A stretch of 28,602 nucleotides of DNA, taken from a virus. The notes beneath the pieces are model-generated. The model was not told the DNA's origin. It did no database searches and worked only from the letters and a program-made list of their open reading frames with translations. Made by a program: the position numbers and the translations under genes. This document shows, one piece after another, positions 24,098 through 28,602 of the stretch; the stretch's first letter is position 1, and each line of letters opens with the position of its first letter. The DNA is taken from the IMG/VR virus record IMGVR_UViG_3300034068_000154, positions 1 to 28,602 of that record; one strand, written 5' to 3'.

Positions 24098-24868
24098 TCA
24101 CGCGAAATTCGGGAACCGCACGGTCACGGTGCCGCGTGTGTTCATCAGGTTAGCCCGGGCCCTGCGCTCAGTGAGCGTAAACAGCGCCTGCTTGGCGTGG
24201 TAGGACGCAAGCTCGCGGTCGCTCCATGCCACACCGGGCATGACGAGAAGCTGCTGCAGCGCGGAGTGCACGATCGGCTCTTCCAACTCGTTCAGGATCG
24301 TCTGATCCATCCCGGCCGCCGTCCGCGTCGGCTTGAGCGCGTAGAACATCCGTACCATGTACGTGTCCTCACCATCAGGCAGCGGCAGCACGAGGTATCG
24401 ATCGGGCGTCAACTGCGTCATGGACCGCGGCTGCGCAGCGGCGGCGACGATAGCATCAGGCAAAACGAACGCAGAGCCCGGGTTGTATTCAGTCTCGTCG
24501 TAGACGTCTGAACCAGTGTAGCTGGGCGGTGTAAGGCTCCACACCACTGACGGGTCTTCGCCGCTGTAAATGTCCGCCCACTCCGGGTAGGCGTCCAGTG
24601 CCTGCTCCAGCGTCAGCACCTCAAGGGGGCTGTCATTCACCAGCATGCGGAAGACCACGTGAACTTCGGTGTCCACAGGCTTCTGGTACTCGTAGTCGAA
24701 GACCCCGGGCAGCAGCTGGAACTTGGGCTGGGCATAGCGCCATGCCAGCGTGCGCTCGCACACGCGGATCGCCGCGTCGCGAATGTGCTGGACGACCAGA
24801 GGCTGCGGGCAGCCGGGTACCGACGGTAGCACTTTGGGTAGTACGTCTGTAAATGCGCGCGTGGGCAT
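24098..24868 (-). CDS. Head-tail adaptor / tail-tube protein (256 aa)
   Basis: Soluble mixed alpha/beta protein. Its opening, FTDVLPKVLPSVPGCPQPLV, followed by IRDAAIRVCERTLAWRY, and the beta patterns FQLLPGVFDYEY and DRYLVLPLPDGEDTYMVRMF are familiar from podovirus genes that lie between capsid and tail genes. The helix near the end (SALQQLLVMPGVAWSDRELA) matches adaptor-type folds. It is coupled to the DUF6682-like gene upstream (shared base, TGATG). It probably forms part of the connector or tubular tail, comparable in role to T7 gp11. The role is inferred from order and pattern. Confidence 0.75.
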   Translation of the reverse strand: MPTRAFTDVLPKVLPSVPGCPQPLVVQHIRDAAIRVCERTLAWRYAQPKFQLLPGVFDYEYQKPVDTEVHVVFRMLVNDSPLEVLTLEQALDAYPEWADIYSGEDPSVVWSLTPPSYTGSDVYDETEYNPGSAFVLPDAIVAAAAQPRSMTQLTPDRYLVLPLPDGEDTYMVRMFYALKPTRTAAGMDQTILNELEEPIVHSALQQLLVMPGVAWSDRELASYHAKQALFTLTERRARANLMNTRGTVTVRFPNFA

Positions 24869-25512
24869 CAGATCACCTCGCCCCTATCGAATCCGGCTTG
24901 CTTCGTGTCGGTAATCTTGCGGCTCTGGAGCCCAGCGCCCAGTGCCTGCATGAAGCTGTCGGAGAACAGCTTGGCCCGGCCAGACTGGACATGCTCGTCG
25001 TCGATCGACTCAGCGAGGTAGACCACGCCGTCCACCAAGACTGGGAAGTAGACGTCCGTGAGAACGTCAATCGCGGCGTCGAGGGCATAGCTCGGTGGGG
25101 TCTTCGCATACTCACCGACAAGAATTACCCCCGCCGCAGGGCGGGGGTACAGGAAGTAGCGGTCGGGGTTCTTCACATGGCGCATGAAGTTGACCGGTTG
25201 CCCGGCCGCCTCCTGCATCCAGCCGGGGTAGTTCCGGTTCATGGTCTCGCGGTCGACCTCGGTGACCGCGTTGCCGTTCTTGATCTGAAAGATGTCGATC
25301 AGCCGAATCGCGTCTGACGGTAGAACCTGTGCCGCGGAGCCGGCCGTTGTCGCAATGTCCACGATGTCAGAAAAGAGATCGGGGCGCAGGATTGCCATAC
25401 GCTTCAGTGTCTGGTTGACGTACGAAAGCAGCACCGAATCGCTGTAGCGATATGGCGCGGTCTGGTCCTGCACAAGGCGCCGAGCCTCGGTTATGACATC
25501 TGCGGGCGTCAT
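24868..25512 (-). CDS. DUF6682-like connector protein (214 aa)
   Basis: Residues 1-45 are helical and typical of connector proteins (ITEARRLVQDQTAPYRYSD, then LLSYVNQTLKRMAILRPDLF). The middle has beta strands with VLPSDAIRLIDIFQI, and FLYPRPAAG recurs in this family; later helices complete a four-helix-bundle-like adaptor. From memory the pattern matches Pfam DUF6682, found upstream of a partner like the 256-aa protein. The start overlaps the previous stop (ATGA) and the end overlaps the partner start. Its likely role is portal-proximal head-completion or neck protein. Confidence 0.78.
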   Translation of the reverse strand: MTPADVITEARRLVQDQTAPYRYSDSVLLSYVNQTLKRMAILRPDLFSDIVDIATTAGSAAQVLPSDAIRLIDIFQIKNGNAVTEVDRETMNRNYPGWMQEAAGQPVNFMRHVKNPDRYFLYPRPAAGVILVGEYAKTPPSYALDAAIDVLTDVYFPVLVDGVVYLAESIDDEHVQSGRAKLFSDSFMQALGAGLQSRKITDTKQAGFDRGEVI

Positions 25513-25754
25513 TCAGGCAAGTTCCTCGATGCGTCTGCCGACAGTTCCGCCGAACTATACACCGGTTCGGTCAGGTTGTCATCAGCCACGAGCTCAATCT
25601 TCTTCGCGCGCTTCTTGGCCTTCTCCACGGACGGCGTCATGAAGCGCTCCGGGTACGCTTCCTGCTCGGTCACTTCCTCGCACAGAGGGTTCTTGGCGAG
25701 CACCGGGTGCCATTCGTAGATGAACCCGTCGTTTTTATTACGAAGATACTGCAT
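25509..25754 (-). CDS. Small phage protein (81 aa), unknown
   Basis: I prefer the ATG at 25754, which forms TGATG with the previous stop, over the GTG one codon upstream. The protein begins MQYLRNKNDGFIYEWHPVLA, continues with an acidic stretch (CEEVTEQEAYPERFM), then a lysine-rich helix (EKAKKRAKKIELVADD), and ends Ser/Ala/Glu-rich. The Y-x-W-HPxLAKNP pattern recurs in short genes next to connector genes in other phages. It has no signal peptide, and its function is not known. Confidence 0.7.
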   Translation of the reverse strand: MQYLRNKNDGFIYEWHPVLAKNPLCEEVTEQEAYPERFMTPSVEKAKKRAKKIELVADDNLTEPVYSSAELSADASRNLPE

Positions 25755-25933
25755 CACTTCTTCCCTTTTTTGGTCATTCCTGCCTCGCTCATAGCGATAG
25801 CGATGGCCTGTTTCCGGTTCTTCACAACGGGTGCTTTCTTCGGACCCTTGGGGTCAATGCCGCCGTGCAGGGTGCCGCGTTTGTACTCACCCATGACTTT
25901 GGCAACTTTGGCTGTCTGTGCTTTGGTTGGCAT
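25754..25933 (-). CDS. DUF6496-like micro-protein (59 aa)
   Basis: Below usual ORF cut-offs, but well framed: the ATG at 25933 has AGAGGAAG upstream inside the end of the preceding gene, and the stop is joined to the next start as TGATG. The product contains KVAKVMGEYKRGTLHGG, then a Pro/Lys linker, then VVKNRKQAIAIAMSEAG, and a basic tail. KNRKQAIAIA(M/L)SEA is the core of the family I recall as DUF6496. It is strongly basic and probably binds nucleic acid or an acidic virion surface (inference). It is the fourth, most downstream member of a run of tiny basic genes. Confidence 0.78.
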   Translation of the reverse strand: MPTKAQTAKVAKVMGEYKRGTLHGGIDPKGPKKAPVVKNRKQAIAIAMSEAGMTKKGKK

Positions 25934-25934
25934 A

Positions 25935-26165
25935 TCACTTCCTCTTGCCTGACGGTGACACCGGCCACGACTTGCGCGCGGGGCCGGTCTTCTTGGCCGC
26001 CATGGTGCGCTTCTCAGCGGTGGTCATCTTGGCAGCAGCAGCGGCCGGGCGACAGGCTGGGTAGGCGCGTGAGGACTTTTCAGACCCAGAGCGCCCGCAC
26101 TCCTTGCCGGTCTTGGTGTCGACCCACTTCTCGCCGAACCACTTGCCAAGCCCGCCCTTGCTCAT
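25935..26165 (-). CDS. GGLxxWFxEKWV micro-protein (76 aa), DUF5872-like
   Basis: It opens MSKGGLGKWFGEKWVDTKTG, then CGRSGS, a basic stretch and YPACRP (C23 and C38), then an Ala/Lys-rich tail ending in KRK. The two-Cys CGR...YPxCxP arrangement with the WF..KWV opening recurs in phages and some large eukaryotic viruses; from memory it is filed as DUF5872, not verified. Strong positive charge and a possible metal or redox pair are visible. Its start overlaps the previous stop (ATGA) and it ends one base before the next gene. Confidence 0.78.
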   Translation of the reverse strand: MSKGGLGKWFGEKWVDTKTGKECGRSGSEKSSRAYPACRPAAAAAKMTTAEKRTMAAKKTGPARKSWPVSPSGKRK

Positions 26166-26329
26166 TTCTTCACCCGGTTATCCGGGCCGCTCCAGCCGCC
26201 GCCGCGCTTCTTGTACTCCTTGGCAGCCCACGCGTTCGAGTAGGCACTCGGGTGCGTATCGTACTTTTTCTTAGCCTCCGCCTGCACACGGGACCAGAGT
26301 GCTGGGTTGGTGGGCTTGGGGCTGGCCAT
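26162..26329 (-). CDS. 55-aa basic micro-protein (HPSAYSNAWAAKEYKKRGG type)
   Basis: A 56-codon gene below usual cut-offs. The product is MASPKPTNPALWSRVQAEAK, then KYDTHPSAYSNAWAAKEYKK and RGGGW with a basic end. The block PSAYxNxWxxKEYKxRGG is a recurring signature in small phage proteins. It starts one base after the DUF6321-like stop and its stop overlaps the next start (ATGA), supporting a real coupled gene. Tyr/Trp/Lys-rich helices suggest binding to nucleic acid or to other virion parts. Function unknown. Confidence 0.76.
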   Translation of the reverse strand: MASPKPTNPALWSRVQAEAKKKYDTHPSAYSNAWAAKEYKKRGGGWSGPDNRVKK

Positions 26330-26330
26330 G

Positions 26331-26591
26331 TCAGCAGTTCCATGCTTTGAGGGATAGCGCCTTCCGCGTCGGCTTGCCCTTCTCGTCCTTCATCGGACCG
26401 GGCATCCCAGACATGCGGGCGCAAAACGACTTCCGGCGACCCTCGTCTTCCTTGGTCTTGGGGTTCGGGGCCGGCGGCTTCAGCCCGGGCTTACCCGGGT
26501 TGGCCTTGTTGTAGGACGCCCGGCCGGCCGCATTGAGGCCACCCTTCGGGTCCTTTCCCTCTTTTCGGGTCCATGCAGGAGTCTTGGCCAT
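26331..26591 (-). CDS. DUF6321-like basic micro-protein (86 aa)
   Basis: It begins MAKTPAWTRKEGKDPKGGLN and continues AAGRASYNKANPGKPGLKPP, then KSFCARMSGMPGPM and ends LKAWNC. This order (TPAWxRKEGKxPKGGLN, RKSFCARMxGM, LxAWNC) matches the family I recall as DUF6321, widespread in phages but of unknown role. Its net charge is clearly positive, and two Cys residues, one of them terminal, are present. The start overlaps the stop of the fibre gene by one base (TAATG). It is the first of the four-gene micro-protein run. Confidence 0.85.
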   Translation of the reverse strand: MAKTPAWTRKEGKDPKGGLNAAGRASYNKANPGKPGLKPPAPNPKTKEDEGRRKSFCARMSGMPGPMKDEKGKPTRKALSLKAWNC

Positions 26592-27697
26592 TACGCGATC
26601 CTCTCAACCGAAAGAACTGTAGACGGGATTGCGGGGATCGCAGGCGGGCCTGTGACTGCGGCAGTGTGGTCGAGTGTAACTAGCGTGCTCTCAGGGAGCC
26701 AGAAGATTTGCGCGTACTGTCCCGCGGTCACGGTCAGGTAGAACATGATCTGAAAGAACCCCACGCCGCCATCGCTGGTCTTGGGGACGACGATCCGCGT
26801 AGCGGAGCGTGGCACGTTGGTGCCGTTTACCGACAGCCATATCGTGATGTCATGGTCAGACGTGTCCGTGTTCTGCAGCTGCATGTTCGGTGCCACCATG
26901 TAGGTGCCAGCTACGGCGAACGTCAGGCGCGTCAGGTTTGTACCGTCGGTAACCATCGTGATGCCGGAGCCGGCTATGTCGGTTGTGCCGAACTTCATCG
27001 CCGTGGGCACCGTGGTGCTGCCGGTCTGATCCGTGATGTCAGAGAAAGCCGCGAAGGCCCGATCGGTGACCGTGCTGAACGGCACCTTGCCGCTTAGGAT
27101 GTCGACATTGGTGATGTTCACCTCGCCGGTGCCCTTGGGCGTGATATTGACGTCGATGTCGGTGTCAGTGCCGTCGGCACCCAGCGTGTTGCCGGTAAGG
27201 TTGACCCCTGCGGCCGCGGCGCTGGTGGCCAGCGTCGCCGACTCGACCAGTGTGAGGCCGGAGAAGCTGCCGGTGATCGTGACGCCTGAGAGCGTGCCGC
27301 CTGTAATGGCGACCGCGTTGGCGTTCTGCGTGGCCATAGTGCCGAGTCCGAGGTTGGTCCGCGCACCCGAGGCGTCAGACGCCCCTGTGCCGCCGTCAGC
27401 GACGGCGAGGTCTGTGATCCCTGCGATGGTGCCGCCGGTGATGGCCACCTTGGCTATGCTCACTGAGCCCGTGCCGTTGGGCGCGAGGACGAGGTTCCCG
27501 TTCGTGTCGAGCGTGCTGATCGTGTTACCGTTCAGCTGGATGTTATCCACAGAGGCGGAGCCGGTGCTGAGCTTCAGCGCCGTGGCTGTACCTGTCGCAC
27601 TTAGGACGGATTTCTCCGCAGCGTCAGGGCCGCCATCGATGTGCAGCAGCTGGGGAAAGCTGTCCTTGATCTTCTCGTTGGTAAGATTTGTGGGCAC
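26591..27697 (-). CDS. Tail fibre / decoration protein with C1q-like tip (368 aa)
   Basis: The GTG start at 27697 is preceded by GGGGGA. The N-terminal 50 residues, with FPQLLHIDGG and ATALKLSTGSASVDN, form a common phage fibre or decoration anchor. A repetitive middle follows: NGTGSVSIAKV, ITGGTIAGI, then VADGGTGASDASGARTNLGL, a classic fibre motif, and GTLSGVTITGS. The C-terminal 150 residues are a beta jelly-roll-like tip (FAVAGTYMVAPNMQLQNTD through LPESTLVTLDHTAAV, ending PAIPSTVLSVERI), similar in pattern to C1q/TNF-like trimeric domains. It could bind a host receptor or decorate the capsid. It follows a strong stem-loop, so it may have its own transcription level. Confidence 0.78.
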   Translation of the reverse strand: MPTNLTNEKIKDSFPQLLHIDGGPDAAEKSVLSATGTATALKLSTGSASVDNIQLNGNTISTLDTNGNLVLAPNGTGSVSIAKVAITGGTIAGITDLAVADGGTGASDASGARTNLGLGTMATQNANAVAITGGTLSGVTITGSFSGLTLVESATLATSAAAAGVNLTGNTLGADGTDTDIDVNITPKGTGEVNITNVDILSGKVPFSTVTDRAFAAFSDITDQTGSTTVPTAMKFGTTDIAGSGITMVTDGTNLTRLTFAVAGTYMVAPNMQLQNTDTSDHDITIWLSVNGTNVPRSATRIVVPKTSDGGVGFFQIMFYLTVTAGQYAQIFWLPESTLVTLDHTAAVTGPPAIPAIPSTVLSVERIA

Positions 27698-27717
27698 GGT
27701 GCTATCCCCCTATAGGT

Positions 27718-27741
27718 AGTGGAGGCCTGATGGCCTCCACT
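27718..27741 (-). terminator. Stem-loop after the 158-aa virion gene
   Basis: A perfect 10-bp stem, AGTGGAGGCC/GGCCTCCACT, with a four-base loop lies four bases after the stop, in the 48-base gap before the fibre gene. No strong U-run follows on the - strand (CTATAGGGGG), so termination may be partial, setting a higher level for upstream structural genes. Confidence 0.68.
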
Positions 27742-27745
27742 CGTG

Positions 27746-28222
27746 TTAGACAAGGACGTAATCGAAGATCACGTCGATGTGGGTCGCGGTCGTGACGCTG
27801 CTGCCGGTCTTGCCAACGGTGACGGCCGTGCTCACGTCATTGGCAGTGTAGGACGCACCATCCGCGAGGACGGCCGCGCCTGTGCCGCCGTCAGTGAGCA
27901 CCGTGCTCCGTGTCAGGTTAGCCTGAGCAAAAGCGACGAGCTTCGCAGCAGTGGTCTGGGTACCGATGATGTCCACTGTGGTCACTGCACCAGCGGCACC
28001 GCCAATGGCGATCACCTTGGCGCCGACCATGCGAATGGACTTGCCAGTTACGGCCGGGACTAGCGTAGCCCCAGCATTCACCTCAGCGATCGTAAACCGC
28101 TGACGCACGTTCATGGCCACACCGGCTGCAACGACCGATCCGGTAACGACCAGCGACTGCAGAGTTGCATTGCCGCTGTTGATTCGCACGTTGTCCTGCG
28201 AGATGCCTGTATAAACACCCAT
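27746..28222 (-). CDS. Small virion/decoration-type protein (158 aa)
   Basis: A Gly/Ala/Thr/Val-rich beta protein: MGVYTGISQDNVRINSGNAT at the start, then VRQRFTIAEVNAGATLVPAV, strands VGAKVIAIGGAAGAVTTVD, and HIDVIFDYVLV at the end. The strongest ribosome site in the window (GAAAGGAGA at 28237-28229) precedes the ATG, indicating high expression. Flanking stem-loops isolate it as a separate transcript unit. Composition and position suggest a capsid decoration or head-fibre protein; I do not recognise a named family. Confidence 0.72.
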   Translation of the reverse strand: MGVYTGISQDNVRINSGNATLQSLVVTGSVVAAGVAMNVRQRFTIAEVNAGATLVPAVTGKSIRMVGAKVIAIGGAAGAVTTVDIIGTQTTAAKLVAFAQANLTRSTVLTDGGTGAAVLADGASYTANDVSTAVTVGKTGSSVTTATHIDVIFDYVLV

Positions 28223-28246
28223 GTTCAGTCTCCTTTCTGGGGGAGA

Positions 28247-28264
28247 TGGGGGCCGAAGCCCCCA
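28247..28264 (-). terminator. C(UUCG)G stem-loop terminator
   Basis: On the - strand this reads TGGGGGC-TTCG-GCCCCCA: a 7-bp GC stem with the very stable UUCG tetraloop, three bases after a stop codon. It has the shape of an efficient phage terminator or RNA-stability hairpin, though the T-tract is replaced by TCTCCCCC. Confidence 0.75.
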
Positions 28265-28267
28265 CCG

Positions 28268-28602
28268 TTAGGCCGACGGGATGACGCCGAGGTCAGCGCC
28301 CATGTTGACCACTGCCAGCGAGACCTTGACGCGGGCAACGTCGATGCTGGCGGAGTTAAGCGTCAGCAGGATGTTGGTATCCACCGCGCAGTAGTAGGCC
28401 GTCGCGTCGGCGTAGCCGCCGGTGGTGCCCACTGCAGCGTTCAGATCAAAACCATCAACCCAGAAGTCAACGGTTCCGCCGCCGATGCCGACGTCGATGT
28501 TACCCGCGGCGCCCTCTGCCTTCTCCAGCGTCGCAACGCCAGACAGAACAAATGCGCCTTTGGGCAGCACGCCGATCACCAGCGTATCGGCCGAAGTCAG
28601 CG
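28268..28602 (-). CDS. Structural protein, C-terminal part (5' end off the window)
   Basis: The frame is open to the right edge: before the GTG at 28579 the codons read LTSADTL, so the real start lies outside. The visible 110 residues are beta-rich: LVIGVLPKGAFVLSGVATLE, then GNIDVGIGGGTVDFWVDGFD, and VDTNILLTLNSASIDVARVK near the end. This pattern (a DTL..I.LPKGA..L opening and a regular beta fold) is common in small phage capsid-associated proteins encoded next to the major capsid gene. It is followed by a strong terminator-like hairpin. The role as capsid or decoration protein is inferred. Confidence 0.7.
   Translation of the reverse strand, partial: LTSADTLVIGVLPKGAFVLSGVATLEKAEGAAGNIDVGIGGGTVDFWVDGFDLNAAVGTTGGYADATAYYCAVDTNILLTLNSASIDVARVKVSLAVVNMGADLGVIPSA

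Noticed and set aside
28268-28579. Complete 103-aa gene starting at the GTG at 28579
   Set aside because: The frame continues without a stop to the window edge with plausible coding sequence; the gene is 5'-truncated.

Overview
The window is part of a double-stranded DNA tailed-phage genome, most likely a short-tailed (podovirus-like) phage of a GC-rich bacterium. The evidence is gene content: a replication block, a lysis cassette, connector-like and nozzle-like tail genes, fibre genes, and a giant ejection-type virion protein. Packing is very tight, with many ATGA/TGATG overlaps. I see no integrase, tRNA, rRNA, insertion sequence or CRISPR array. Portal, terminase and the major capsid gene are not here and presumably lie past the right edge. 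The GC-rich composition fits an alpha- or betaproteobacterial host, but this is inference only. No stretch over about 50 bases lacks a gene.

Left arm, + strand (1-6062), replication: the C-terminal part of a SNF2-type helicase cut by the window edge; three small unknown genes; a four-cysteine protein with a low-complexity linker and acidic tail (candidate ssDNA-binding protein); an HTH protein; and a 955-aa primase-helicase joining a PrimPol-like domain, a Cys cluster and a phage-type ATPase. This arm meets the late genes tail to tail, sharing the four bases CTAG at 6059-6062.

Right arm, - strand, read from 28602 down to 6059, is one long late block: the end of a structural gene and a second small virion protein, each followed by a stem-loop terminator; a fibre-like protein; four tiny basic proteins of recurrent phage families; an 82-aa protein; two connector/adaptor proteins; a second fibre protein with seven 13-residue repeats; a 40-aa orphan; a TM/coiled-coil protein; an M15 endolysin with an EF-hand loop; a holin; nested Rz/Rz1-like spanins; a 33-aa Cys/Lys-rich protein; an 812-aa nozzle-like tail protein; and then five virion proteins of 115, 462, 302, 721 and 2671 aa. 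The last three are probable ejection proteins. The 2671-aa product is a polyvalent-type protein with a zincin (HETLGH) and strongly repetitive linkers.

The most interesting parts are the quartet of tiny basic proteins (25754-26591) with the related 33-aa protein (21344-21445), the giant zincin-bearing ejection protein, the Ca-loop endolysin, and the orphan 40-aa PPGVYRNGT gene. Several of these genes are shorter than 60 codons and are easily missed. All family assignments are from motif recognition, not from searches.
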